Of a DNA stretch of 64,000 bases, positions 43,947 to 54,938 are shown in pieces. Position 1 is the first letter of the stretch; every line of letters begins with the position of its first letter. Source of the stretch: JASBRS01 sp964496495 (GTDB lineage: Bacteria; Deinococcota; Deinococci; Deinococcales; Trueperaceae); contig CAZBZU010000004.1 of assembly GCA_964496495.1 (NCBI GenBank), positions 62,001 to 126,000 on the forward strand. Reading direction: 5' to 3'. The notes under the pieces are model-generated. The model ran no database searches. It was not told where the DNA came from and saw only the letters and a list, made by a program, of their open reading frames with translations. The translations under genes were made by a program, and so were the position numbers.

Positions 43947-44807
43947 TTGGTCACGATCCAGGTTCTCTCCAACGGCATCCTGCTGGGCGGGTTGTACGCG
44001 CTGGTGGCCCTCGGCCTGGCGCTGGTGTGGGGCGTGCTCGACATCATCAACCTCGCCCACGGCGCGTTCATCATGCTCGGCGGCTACATCGCCTACTACC
44101 TCTTCACCGGGCTCGGCCTCGATCCCTTCGCCAGCCTGCCGCTCGTCATGCTCGTCATGTTCGTGGTCGGCTACGCCATCCAGTGGGGCCTGCTCAACCT
44201 CCTGGTCAAGGCCCCCATGTTCAACATGCTGCTGGTGACCTTCGGCATCGACGTGGTGCTGACGTACCTGGCCCAGATCCTGTTCTCCGCCGACCTCCGC
44301 GCGATACGTCCTGCTTATGCCGGCAGCAACTTCACGGTCCTGGGCGTCACCATCCCGGTGGCCAACCTTGCCGCATTCCTGGTGGCGCTGCTCCTGACGG
44401 GACTGCTCGCGCTGTTCCTGCAGCGGCAACGCTGGGGCCGCGCCATCCGCGCCACCGCTCAGAACCTGGGGGCCGCCCGCCTCCACGGGGTGCCCCCCCG
44501 CTTCGCCTACGCCCTCACCTTCGGCATCGGCGCGGCGCTCGCAGGCGCCGCCGGCACCCTCTACGGGGTTGTGGCGCAGCTCACGCCGTACATCGGTGTG
44601 CCCCTCACCGCCAAGTCGTTCGCCATCGCCATCATCGGCGGCCTCGACAACCCCCTGGGTGTCGTCGTCGGCGGGCTGGTCCTGGGGCTGGCCGAGGCAT
44701 TCGGCAGCCTCTGGCTGGGGCCGACCTACCGGGACGCGGTGAGCCTGGGCTTGCTGGTGCTGGTCCTGATCGTCAGGCCCAAAGGCATCCTCGGGAGGAC
44801 GGCGTGA
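43947..44807 (+). CDS. livH: Branched-chain amino acid ABC transporter permease LivH
   Basis: First permease of the Liv importer, 286 aa, eight or so helices. Family marks: the opening SNGILLGGLYALVALGLALVWGVLDIINLAHGAFIMLGGY and the EAA-like GRAIRATAQNLGAARLHGVPPRF; near the end VGGLVLGLAEAFGSLWLGPTYRDAV. TTG start with AGGAG 6 nt upstream (43936-43940). It overlaps livM by 4 nt. Confidence 0.93.
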   Translation: MVTIQVLSNGILLGGLYALVALGLALVWGVLDIINLAHGAFIMLGGYIAYYLFTGLGLDPFASLPLVMLVMFVVGYAIQWGLLNLLVKAPMFNMLLVTFGIDVVLTYLAQILFSADLRAIRPAYAGSNFTVLGVTIPVANLAAFLVALLLTGLLALFLQRQRWGRAIRATAQNLGAARLHGVPPRFAYALTFGIGAALAGAAGTLYGVVAQLTPYIGVPLTAKSFAIAIIGGLDNPLGVVVGGLVLGLAEAFGSLWLGPTYRDAVSLGLLVLVLIVRPKGILGRTA

Positions 44808-45751
44808 GAGCGCTCCCCTGGATCCTCGCGGCGCTCGCGGCCGCCGCCCTAGCGGTGGTTCCGTTCACGCTCTCGCCCGTGCTCGTCCAGTTCGGCATCA
44901 GCACGCTGCTGCTGGCGGTGCTGGCGCAAGGCTGGAACATCATCGGCGGCTTCACCGGCTACGCCTCGTTCGGCAACTCGGTGTTCTACGGGCTCGGTAC
45001 CTACGGCACCGCCGTGGCCATGACCCAGTTCCACCAGTCGTTCGCACTGGGCCTCGTGGTCGGCGCCGTGGTGTCGGTCGCCTTCGCGTTGCTGCTGGGG
45101 CTGCCCGTGCTGCGGCTGCGCGGCCACTACTTCGCCATCACCACCCTGGCACTCTCGGAGGCCGTCGCCGCGATCATCGCCAACCTCGGCATCGCCGGCC
45201 GCAACACCGGCCTCATCCTGCCGCTCATCCGCGGCGACACCATGTTCTACGAGCTGAGCCTGGGGTTGATGACGCTCGCCACCCTGACAGTGTGGTGGCT
45301 GTCGCGCAGCCGCTTCGGTTTCGGGCTGATCGCCATCCGCGAGCGCGAGGACGCCGCCGAGGTGATGGGCATTCCCACCACCCGCTACAAGGTGCTGGCC
45401 TTCGGTCTGGCGGCGCTCTTCAGCGCCCTCGCGGGCGGCATCCACGCCTACTGGATCACCTTCATCGACCCGGCCAGCGCCTTCGACATCTCGCTCAACG
45501 TGCGCATGATCATCATGGCGGTGTTCGGCGGAGCCGGCACGGTCGTCGGGCCCGTCATCGGCGCCTTCCTGCTCTCCGGCGTGGCCGAGGTGCTGTCGTC
45601 CACCATCACCGGCGTGGCCAGCCTGTTCTTCGGGCTGGTCATCATCGCCGCCGTGGTGTTCACGCCCAGCGGCGTGATCAAGGCCATCCAGCGCCTGCCG
45701 CGGCGAGGCCTCGCCACCTTCCTCGACGCCGTCAGGGAGACGCGCCTGTGA
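44804..45751 (+). CDS. livM: Branched-chain amino acid ABC transporter permease LivM
   Basis: Second permease, 315 aa. It shows the LivM core QGWNIIGGFTGYASFGNSVFYGLGTYGTAV and later LIAIREREDAAEVMGIPTTRYKVLAFGLAALFSALAGGIHAYW, the ATPase-contacting loop. GTG 44804 overlaps the livH stop (GTGA) and has GGGAGG upstream. A longer open frame upstream runs through livH and is not used. Confidence 0.93.
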   Translation: MRALPWILAALAAAALAVVPFTLSPVLVQFGISTLLLAVLAQGWNIIGGFTGYASFGNSVFYGLGTYGTAVAMTQFHQSFALGLVVGAVVSVAFALLLGLPVLRLRGHYFAITTLALSEAVAAIIANLGIAGRNTGLILPLIRGDTMFYELSLGLMTLATLTVWWLSRSRFGFGLIAIREREDAAEVMGIPTTRYKVLAFGLAALFSALAGGIHAYWITFIDPASAFDISLNVRMIIMAVFGGAGTVVGPVIGAFLLSGVAEVLSSTITGVASLFFGLVIIAAVVFTPSGVIKAIQRLPRRGLATFLDAVRETRL

Positions 45752-46491
45752 CGGCCGCCTCGGCGCCATTGTTCGAGGCGCGCGCGGTGAGCAAGCGCTT
45801 CGCCGGTCTGCTGGCGCTCTCGAACGTGAGCTTCCAGCAGCGCGAGGGCGAGATCCTCGGCCTCATCGGGCCCAACGGGGCCGGCAAGACCACCCTCATC
45901 AACCTGATCAGCGGTACCCTCGAGCCGACCAGCGGCACCCTCCTCTTCGAGGGGCGCCCGCTCAAGGGCCTGGCTCCGTTCCGCCGCGCCCATCTGGGCA
46001 TCGGGCGGACCTTCCAGATCATGAAGCCCTTCCCGGGGCTGAGCGTGCTGCAGAACGTCACCGCCGGCGCGCTGTTCGGCCGCCTGCCGGAGCGGGAGAT
46101 GGCCGGGGCGCGCGAGGCCGCCGCGCACTGGTTGGCGTTCGTCGGCCTGGGAGACAAGCTGGCGCAACCCGCGGACGCCCTGGGCGGGCCCGACCGCAAG
46201 CGCCTGGAGCTGGCCAAGGCGCTGGCCCTCCAACCCAAGTTCCTGCTTCTCGACGAGGTGATGGCCGGGCTGAACGCCGTGGAGATCGACGAGGTGGTGG
46301 CACTCATCCGCCGCATCCGTGACGGCGGCACCACCATCCTGGTGATCGAGCACGTGGTGAAGGCCATCCGCCAGCTCTCCGACCGCCTGCTGGTGCTGCA
46401 GTACGGCGAGCTCATCGCCGAGGGCACTGCCGAGGCGGTGCTGGACGACCCCAAGGTGATAGAGGCGTACCTCGGCCGGAGCCGGCACTGA
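45748..46491 (+). CDS. livG: Branched-chain amino acid ABC transporter ATPase LivG
   Basis: Cytoplasmic ATPase, 247 aa. Walker A GPNGAGKT, Walker B FLLLDEVMAGLN and H-loop VIEHVVKAI are clear; the LivG-type GRTFQIMKPFPGLSVLQNV is present. The signature normally LSxGxxR reads LGGPDRKRLELAKAL, a change in the first residues. GTG start overlaps livM by 4 nt and the stop overlaps the livF ATG by 1 nt. Confidence 0.93.
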   Translation: MTAASAPLFEARAVSKRFAGLLALSNVSFQQREGEILGLIGPNGAGKTTLINLISGTLEPTSGTLLFEGRPLKGLAPFRRAHLGIGRTFQIMKPFPGLSVLQNVTAGALFGRLPEREMAGAREAAAHWLAFVGLGDKLAQPADALGGPDRKRLELAKALALQPKFLLLDEVMAGLNAVEIDEVVALIRRIRDGGTTILVIEHVVKAIRQLSDRLLVLQYGELIAEGTAEAVLDDPKVIEAYLGRSRH

Positions 46492-47201
46492 TGGCGCTGC
46501 TCGAGGTCGCGGGGCTGAGTGCCGGCTACGGCGACGCCGAGGTCCTCAAAGGTGTCGACCTGCGCGTCGACGAGGGCGAGATCGTGGCGGTGGTGGGCAG
46601 CAACGGTGCCGGCAAGACCACCCTCCTGCGCACCCTCTCCGGCGTCATCGGCACGCGGGCCGGCGAGGTGCGCTTCCGGGGCGAGCGCGCCACCGGCATC
46701 ACCCCCGACGAGGCCTTCGGCCGCGGCCTGGTGCAGGTTCCCGAAGGGCGTCAGCTCTTCGACCGCATGTCCGTCGAGGACAACCTGCGCATGGGCGCCT
46801 TCAGGAGGCGGGATGCCGCCGCCGTGGCGCGCGACTTCGCCCAGGTCTACGAGCTCTTCCCCGTTCTCGGCGAGCGGCGCCGCCAGCTGGCCGGCAGCAT
46901 GTCGGGCGGCGAGCAGCAGATGTGCGCCATGGCACGCGGCTTGATGGCGGCCCCGACGCTGTTGATGGTCGACGAGATGAGCCTCGGCCTGGCGCCGGTC
47001 ATCGTCGAGCGCCTGCTCGGGGTCCTGACCGACATCCACGGGCAGGGCGTGACCGTGCTGCTGGTCGAGCAGGACGTCAACAGCGCCCTCTCCATCGCCA
47101 ACCGCGGCTACGTTCTCGAGCGCGGCGAGGTGGCGCTGTCGGGCACGGCCGAGGAGCTGTTGGGCGACCCGCGCGTCAAGGAGGCGTACCTCGGTCTGTA
47201 G
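46491..47201 (+). CDS. livF: Branched-chain amino acid ABC transporter ATPase LivF
   Basis: Second ATPase, 236 aa: Walker A GSNGAGKT, the LivF feature LVQVPEGRQLFDRMSVEDNLRMGA, signature MSGGEQQMCAMARGL, and Walker B LLMVDEMSLGLAP. Final gene of the livJHMGF set. Confidence 0.94.
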   Translation: MALLEVAGLSAGYGDAEVLKGVDLRVDEGEIVAVVGSNGAGKTTLLRTLSGVIGTRAGEVRFRGERATGITPDEAFGRGLVQVPEGRQLFDRMSVEDNLRMGAFRRRDAAAVARDFAQVYELFPVLGERRRQLAGSMSGGEQQMCAMARGLMAAPTLLMVDEMSLGLAPVIVERLLGVLTDIHGQGVTVLLVEQDVNSALSIANRGYVLERGEVALSGTAEELLGDPRVKEAYLGL

Positions 47202-47271
47202 CGGGACCGGCAGCCTGCTGAGGGGGCGCGCCTTCGGCCAGGGCTGCTGCCGGCATGCCCGCGGGCGCCCC

Positions 47272-47280
47272 TGCTAGCAT
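47272..47280 (+). promoter_or_regulatory. Extended -10 promoter upstream of rsmD
   Basis: TGC followed by TAGCAT (47275-47280). An ATG at 47289, 8 nt downstream, opens a 13-codon ORF. Confidence 0.5.
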
Positions 47281-47288
47281 GACTCGGC

Positions 47289-47330
47289 ATGGGGCGCGCG
47301 CTCACCTTCACCCGACGGCCGGCACCGTGA
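47289..47330 (+). CDS. Leaderless 13-codon mini-ORF overlapping rsmD
   Basis: The ORF reads MGRALTFTRRPAP and ends in TGA, which overlaps the GTG of rsmD as GTGA. rsmD has no ribosome binding site, so coupling from this ORF is a plausible way to translate it. It mirrors the mini-ORF before ddl. Translation is not shown. Confidence 0.35.
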   Translation: MGRALTFTRRPAP

Positions 47331-47875
47331 GCCGGCCGCGCATCCTCGGCGGCACGGCCAAGGGGCGAGCGCTCGACACCCCGCGGCGGGGCACGCGGCC
47401 GAGCCCCGCGCGCCTGCGGGAGGCGCTCTTCGACATCCTCGCGTTCGACGGGGCGGGGCCGTTCCTCGACCTCTACAGCGGCTCGGGCGCGGTCGGCCTC
47501 GAGGCGGCCAGTCGCGGCTGGGACGCCACCTGCGTGGAGTCGAGCGCGGAGGCGGCGGCCGTCATCCGGCGCAACGCCGCCCGCGCCGGGCTGCGGGTGA
47601 CGGTGGTCAAGGACGACGCGTTGCGATTCGCGGCCGCGCACCCGGGCGGCTTCACGGCGGTGTTCGCCGCGCCGCCCTACCCGCAGGACCTGCGGGCGGT
47701 GTTCCAGGCGCTGCTGGATGCCGCACCGGCGGCGGCCGGCGGGGTGTACGTCTTCCAGCATCCCAGCGCCGCGCCGCCGGCGTTGACGCTGCCGGCCGGA
47801 GCCGCGCGCCCCACCATGAAGCGCTATGGCAGCAACGCGCTCACCCTGGTCCGTCTTCCCCGGGCTCCGGCCTAG
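47327..47875 (+). CDS. rsmD: 16S rRNA (guanine(966)-N(2))-methyltransferase RsmD
   Basis: Methylates G966 of 16S rRNA. The 182-aa protein begins VSRPRILGGTAKGRALDTPRRGTRPSPARLREALFDIL, the RsmD opening, followed by the SAM loop FLDLYSGSGAVGLEAASRG. The catalytic motif normally DPPY reads FAAPPYPQDL, so the first Asp is Ala. GTG 47327 fits the family start; an upstream ATG in frame at 47279 overlaps the -10 box and is unlikely. Confidence 0.85.
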   Translation: MSRPRILGGTAKGRALDTPRRGTRPSPARLREALFDILAFDGAGPFLDLYSGSGAVGLEAASRGWDATCVESSAEAAAVIRRNAARAGLRVTVVKDDALRFAAAHPGGFTAVFAAPPYPQDLRAVFQALLDAAPAAAGGVYVFQHPSAAPPALTLPAGAARPTMKRYGSNALTLVRLPRAPA

Positions 47876-47935
47876 CGCGCGGGGGCGGCGGCCGAGCGGC
47901 GTTCATCGCCGACCGGGAGCCGAGCAGGCGCGTGC

Positions 47936-47941
47936 TAGACT
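47936..47941 (+). promoter_or_regulatory. -10 box of secA
   Basis: TAGACT, giving a leader of about 64 nt before the ATG at 48012. Confidence 0.4.
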
Positions 47942-48011
47942 GACCTGTTGCGAATGCGGCCGGGGGCGGCTGGCGGGGCCCCGGGCCCGGCTCCCAACGG
48001 AAGGTCACCGA

Positions 48012-50774
<2,763 letters not shown>

Positions 50775-50801
<27 letters not shown>

Positions 50802-51104
50802 CAGGCCCGCCACCACGGTGCGGGACAGACCGGGCAGGGCCCACTGCCATGGGCGGGTGGCCGCCTAGCAGGCCCGCCGCCACGGTGCGGGACAGACCGG
50901 GCAGGGCCCACTGCCATGGGCGGGTGGCCGCCTANNNNNNNNNNNNNNNNNNNNNNNNNNNNNNNNNNNNNNNNNNNNNNNNNNNNNNNNNNNNNNNNNN
51001 NNNNNNNNNNNNNNNNNNNNNNNNNNNNNNNNNNCCACGGTGCGGGACAGACCGGGCAGGGCCCACTGCCATGGGCGGGTGGCCGCCTAGCAGGCCCGCC
51101 ACCG
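50775..51104. repeat. 67-bp tandem repeat starting at the secA 3' end
   Basis: Copies begin with CACTGCCATGGGCGG at 50775, 50842 and 50909, and again at 51064 after the gap. Units 1 and 2 are almost identical (one A/G change seen). Each copy repeats the last secA codons and its TAG stop. The true copy number is unknown because an N gap interrupts the array. Together with the rest of 50802-51181 this is the intergenic stretch between secA and the PaiB-like gene; no other gene is seen. Confidence 0.9.
50935..51034. other. Assembly gap (100 N) in the 67-bp repeat
   Basis: Exactly 100 N, the usual placeholder for a gap of unknown size. Both flanks are copies of the same repeat. Confidence 0.97.
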
Positions 51105-51150
51105 CGTTACCAGACGTACCTGGCAGCGCCCGGCGATGGCAGCCGCACGC

Positions 51151-51156
51151 TAGACT
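51151..51156 (+). promoter_or_regulatory. -10 box of the PaiB-like gene
   Basis: TAGACT, 25 nt before the GTG at 51182. Confidence 0.35.
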
Positions 51157-51181
51157 CGCCTCCGATCGAGGGAGGTGGGCA

Positions 51182-51811
51182 GTGTACGTGCCGGCGACGA
51201 ATCGCTTCGAGGATCGGACAGCCCAGATCGCGTTCATGCGGAAGCACCCGTTTGCCACCCTCGTCTCCGTGGTGGACGGCGTGCCCTTCGCCACGCAGCT
51301 GCCGCTGACGGTGCGCGAGCCGGGCGAGCGCGTGAGCGTTCGCGGCCACCTCGCCCGGGCCAACCCGCAGGCCGGCGCTCTCGACGGCCAGCCTGCCCTG
51401 GCGGTCTTCTCCGGGCCGCACGCCTACGTCTCGCCCGGTCACTACGAGGCCGTCCAGAACGTGCCGACCTGGAACTACCTCGCCGTGCACGCGCTGGGCA
51501 CGGCGAGCACCATGGCGGCCAACGACGTTCCCGGCCACGAGGCCCTGCTGGCGGAGCTCATCGCCGCCGTTGAGCCCGGCTACCAGGCGCAATGGGACGG
51601 TCTGCCGGAGCGCTACCGGGCCGGGAAGCTGCGCGGCATCGTCGGCTTCGAGGTCCAGGCGACCCGCCTCGAGGGAAAGGCGAAGCTCAGCCAGAACAGG
51701 ACGGCCGCGGAGCGCACCCGCATCGCCAACGCCCTGGCGACGTCGGATGATGCCGCGGCCCGCGAGACGGGTCGCCTGATGCTGCAGGCGGCGGCCCGGA
51801 CGGCGCGCTAG
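51182..51811 (+). CDS. FMN-binding negative transcriptional regulator family protein (PaiB-like)
   Basis: A 209-aa protein of the PaiB family (FMN-binding split-barrel fold). It starts VYVPATNRFEDRTAQIAFMRKHPFATLVSV, has PTWNYLAVHALGTAS in the centre and ends in GFEVQATRLEGKAKLSQNRTAAER, the family's closing motif. Although called a negative regulator from Bacillus PaiB, it lacks a DNA-binding domain and its role is uncertain. GGAGGT precedes GTG 51182 by 5 nt. Confidence 0.85.
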   Translation: MYVPATNRFEDRTAQIAFMRKHPFATLVSVVDGVPFATQLPLTVREPGERVSVRGHLARANPQAGALDGQPALAVFSGPHAYVSPGHYEAVQNVPTWNYLAVHALGTASTMAANDVPGHEALLAELIAAVEPGYQAQWDGLPERYRAGKLRGIVGFEVQATRLEGKAKLSQNRTAAERTRIANALATSDDAAARETGRLMLQAAARTAR

Positions 51812-51820
51812 GCGCGGCCG

Positions 51821-53113
51821 TCACGACGGTCCGCCGAGCTCTCGACCCGCGGAGGCATAGAGCGACCCGGCCCGCCCGAGCCCGATCAGCGTCGCCAGCA
51901 GGCTGCCGGCCACGATCAGGAAGACGGGGACGAACCCGAGCCAGCCGATGAGCGCGCCGCCAAGCAGAGGGAACGCCAGGCGCGGGGCGGTGAGGGTGCC
52001 GACCAGCCCGCTGTAGGTCGCTCGCGCCTCGGAAGGCGCGATGTCCACCAGCACGTTGCCGAAGGACAAGTTGCGGCTGTTCACCGCGGCGCCCACCAGC
52101 AGGAACACCAGGCTGTAGCGGCCCGGCGCCCACTGCGCCAGCGCCAGGGCGACGAGGGGCACGGCCGCACCCAGCAGCAGGCAGGCGCGCAGCACCGAGG
52201 GGCTGCCGCGCCGGTCGGCAAGCCACCCCCAGACCAGGTTGGAGACGGCTCCGCCGAGCGCTTGCAGGATGATGAACGTGCCCACCAGCTCCGGCCCGGC
52301 GCCCAGCCGGCGCTGCGCCAGCGTGACGTAGAACGGCAGCAGCATCAGGTGCAGGCCGGCGAGGTTCTCTACGGCGACCAGGCTGCGGAGAGCGGGGCTG
52401 CGGCGCCAGTGCCGGCGCAGCCCGGCGAGGTAGGCGCGGACGGGCGCACGCTCGGCCGGCACCGCGGGCGGCTCGCGCAGCGCGAGGAAGCCGGCTCCCG
52501 CCACGCTCAGCGCCACACCCGCGCCAACGAACAGCAGCGCGTAGTTGCGCGGGAACGTCAGCTCGGGCCGCGCCAGGATGGCCCTGGCCAGGAAGCCGGC
52601 CGCCAGAGCGGCCAGGCCGCCAAGGAACTGCCGGCTGGCGTAGAAGCGGCCGCGCACCCCGGCCCGGACGCTCTTCCCTACCATGTCGACGAACGCCACC
52701 GCGCCGAGGCTGCCGCCGAGAGCGAACGTCGCCACCAACGCCAGCAGCACGCCTAGCAGCAGCCCGTGCCCGCGCGCCGCCCACAGCGTGGTGATGGCGC
52801 CGAGCAGCAGCCACGCCAGCGCCCGGCTGTAGACGGCGACCACCAGGAACCCCTTCTTGCGCGGCCGCGCCTCGACCCACCGCGAGAACAGCAGCTGCGG
52901 TAGCACGTCGCCCGCCAGCAGCATGCTGGTCACCAGCCCCACCACCACGGGCGAGCGGGACAGCAAGCCGACGTAGGCGGGGAGCGCGGTGGCGGGGTCC
53001 GCGAGCGCCGCCCCGGCGGCGAAGAAGACGCCGTGCCAGACGAGCGCCGTGAAGTTCCAGCGCCCTCCTGGCGGATCGCTGCGGGTGTCCGTGCTCGCCA
53101 TGAACGTGGGCAT
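51821..53113 (-). CDS. MFS transporter
   Basis: A 430-aa major facilitator with about 12 helices. The loop between helices 2 and 3 reads RWVEARPRKKGFL in place of the usual GxxxDRxGRR, and the matching loop of the second half reads GWLADRRGSPSVL. No substrate can be proposed. TAGCAT (plus 53146-53151) may be its -10 box. It ends 9 nt from the convergent PaiB-like gene. Confidence 0.85.
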   Translation of the reverse strand: MPTFMASTDTRSDPPGGRWNFTALVWHGVFFAAGAALADPATALPAYVGLLSRSPVVVGLVTSMLLAGDVLPQLLFSRWVEARPRKKGFLVVAVYSRALAWLLLGAITTLWAARGHGLLLGVLLALVATFALGGSLGAVAFVDMVGKSVRAGVRGRFYASRQFLGGLAALAAGFLARAILARPELTFPRNYALLFVGAGVALSVAGAGFLALREPPAVPAERAPVRAYLAGLRRHWRRSPALRSLVAVENLAGLHLMLLPFYVTLAQRRLGAGPELVGTFIILQALGGAVSNLVWGWLADRRGSPSVLRACLLLGAAVPLVALALAQWAPGRYSLVFLLVGAAVNSRNLSFGNVLVDIAPSEARATYSGLVGTLTAPRLAFPLLGGALIGWLGFVPVFLIVAGSLLATLIGLGRAGSLYASAGRELGGPS

Positions 53114-53198
53114 GCCGCCTGGCTCGGCGACGCGCCGCTGTCACGATGCTACGCGCTCCGGGCGGGCGTCGGCCGTTGCTCCGGCAGGGATCGGCGAC

Positions 53199-53756
53199 TC
53201 AGCCCAGCCGGAGCCGCATGACCGTCCGCCTCGGGGTGCGCCGCGCCACCTCCTCGAACCCCTCCGAGCGCAGCAGCGTCACCAGGCCGTGGTAGGCGTC
53301 GTCGCTGCCGACCGGCCCCGAGGTGTCGTCCACGGGGTACGCCTCCACCCGCTCTGCGCCCCGCCGGCGGGCGTAGCCGATCGCTCCGCGCACCAGCGCC
53401 CGCGCCACGCCCTCGCCGCGGTAGGGCGGGGGCACGTAGAAGCACACCAGCGACCACACCGGCAGGTCGTCCACACGCTTGCCGGCCCGCGAGCGCTCCA
53501 GCCGCGGGAACTCCTCGCGGGGCGCGACCGACACCCAACCGACCGGCGTGTCGCCGCGGTAGGCCAGCAGGCCGGGAGCACGCTCCCGGTCGATCAGGCG
53601 CTTCAGCGACCGACGGTTGGCCTCGCCCCTACCCTCCCGCCAGCCCTCACGGTAGAACATGCACCAGCACCCGTTCACGGACCCACGCCGGCCCAGCACC
53701 GACCTCACGTCGGCCCAGCGCTGCGGCGTCGCAGGGCGCACGTCGATCTCGACCAT
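53199..53756 (-). CDS. GNAT family acetyltransferase
   Basis: A 185-aa GNAT whose CoA-binding loop is VPPPYRGEGVARALVRGAIGYARRRGA around residues 110-136. The N-terminal half contains NGCWCMFYREGW, a Cys/Trp-rich stretch found in a group of small acetyltransferases. GGAGG lies 6 nt before the ATG. The 12-bp repeat array begins about 75 nt upstream. Substrate unknown. Confidence 0.8.
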   Translation of the reverse strand: MVEIDVRPATPQRWADVRSVLGRRGSVNGCWCMFYREGWREGRGEANRRSLKRLIDRERAPGLLAYRGDTPVGWVSVAPREEFPRLERSRAGKRVDDLPVWSLVCFYVPPPYRGEGVARALVRGAIGYARRRGAERVEAYPVDDTSGPVGSDDAYHGLVTLLRSEGFEEVARRTPRRTVMRLRLG

Positions 53757-53831
53757 GGCGGACCTCCCTTCCTACCCGGCTGCACGATACGCGGTGCCGT
53801 GCCGGCCGGCGCGCTGCCGCCCGCCTGGGCG

Positions 53832-54001
53832 CAGACCCGGGCACAGACCCGGGCACAGACCCGGGCNNNNNNNNNNNNNNNNNNNNNNNNNNNNNNNNNN
53901 NNNNNNNNNNNNNNNNNNNNNNNNNNNNNNNNNNNNNNNNNNNNNNNNNNNNNNNNNNNNNNNNNNCAGACCCGGGCACAGACCCGGGCACAGACCCGGG
54001 C
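53832..54001. repeat. 12-bp tandem repeat between GNAT and pyrF
   Basis: Unit CAGACCCGGGCA, three copies left (from 53832) and three right (from 53967) of an N gap, all identical. Each unit carries the palindrome CCCGGG. The array lies in the divergent promoter region; real copy number unknown. Confidence 0.9.
53867..53966. other. Assembly gap (100 N) in the 12-bp repeat
   Basis: Exactly 100 N flanked on both sides by the same 12-bp unit, so the repeat broke the assembly. Confidence 0.97.
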
Positions 54002-54027
54002 GCGCGCCTCCGCCGGACGACCTCTGG

Positions 54028-54033
54028 TAAGCT
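54028..54033 (+). promoter_or_regulatory. -10 box of pyrF
   Basis: TAAGCT ends 10 nt before the ATG at 54044, giving a leader of only a few nt. The repeat array occupies the -35 region and upstream. Confidence 0.4.
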
Positions 54034-54043
54034 CAGGCGCCTG

Positions 54044-54934
54044 ATGGACTTCGCCGACCGCCTCCACCAGCGCATCCGCGACGTCGGCTCGCGCGTCTGT
54101 CTGGGGATCGATCCGCGGCCGGACGCGAGCCCCCTGACGCACCCGGAGCGCCACGAGCACGACCGCCGGCGGGTGGCCGACGCCGTCGTGGACGCCTACG
54201 AGGCGATTCTTCGAAGGGCCCACGGACGCCTCGCTTGCTGCAAGCCGCAGTCCGCATTCTTCGAAGCGCTCGGCCCGGAGGGCATGGGCGCGCTCGCTCG
54301 CGTGATGGCGGTCGCGCGAGAGCTGGAGCTACCGATCATCCTGGACGCCAAGCGTGGCGACATCGCCAGCACCGCCGAGGCCTACGCGCGCGCCTACCTC
54401 ACGGACGGGCCGCTCGCTGCCGACGCCCTCACGGTCAACCCCTACCTGGGGATCGAGGCGCTCGAGCCGTTCATCGAGGCGGCCGAGGCGGGCGGCCGCG
54501 GCCTGTTCGTGCTGGTCAGGACCTCCAACCCCGGCAGCGGGGACCTGCAGGACCTCCACGTCGAGGGCGGCCCGACGCTCCACGAGGCGCTCGCCGACCG
54601 GCTCACGGCGCGAGCCGCCAACCTGCGGGCGGGCGACGGCGGCTACACCGCCCTGGGGGCCGTCGTCGGCGCGACCCACCCCGAAGCCCTCGCCGGCTTG
54701 CGCCGGCGCCTGCCTGGCAGCGTTCTGCTGGTACCGGGCATCGGCGCCCAGGGAGCGCGCCCCGAGGCCGTGGCGCCCGCCTTCGACCGCCACGGCCTGG
54801 GAGCGGTGGTCAACGCCAGTCGCTCGCTCTTCGACCGCGAGGCGACGTCGCTCGAGCGTCTGGCGGACCGTGCCAGCGAGGCCGCCGGCCGGCTACGGGA
54901 CCGCATCAACCTGGCCCTGTCGGCGCGTGCGTGA
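54044..54934 (+). CDS. pyrF: Orotidine 5'-phosphate decarboxylase (PyrF, type 2)
   Basis: Last step of UMP synthesis. The 296-aa protein is the longer type 2 form: it begins DFADRLHQRIRDVGSRVCLGIDPRPDA, has CKPQSAFFEALGPEG, the catalytic LDAKRGDIASTAEAYA (DxKxxD) and the phosphate-binding C-terminal LVPGIGAQGARPE with NASRSLF. Start ATG 54044 gives the family N-terminus. Confidence 0.94.
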   Translation: MDFADRLHQRIRDVGSRVCLGIDPRPDASPLTHPERHEHDRRRVADAVVDAYEAILRRAHGRLACCKPQSAFFEALGPEGMGALARVMAVARELELPIILDAKRGDIASTAEAYARAYLTDGPLAADALTVNPYLGIEALEPFIEAAEAGGRGLFVLVRTSNPGSGDLQDLHVEGGPTLHEALADRLTARAANLRAGDGGYTALGAVVGATHPEALAGLRRRLPGSVLLVPGIGAQGARPEAVAPAFDRHGLGAVVNASRSLFDREATSLERLADRASEAAGRLRDRINLALSARA

Positions 54935-54938
54935 GCCC

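Noticed and set aside
47948..48011. Leaderless TTG ORF before secA
   Set aside because: TTG lies 6 nt after a -10 box, but the frame does not couple to secA, which has its own GGAAGGT site; probably chance.
53832..54001. Coding repeat (12 bp is a multiple of 3, so all frames stay open)
   Set aside because: The array lies between the start codons of two divergent genes and belongs to neither; no start or ribosome binding site leads into it.
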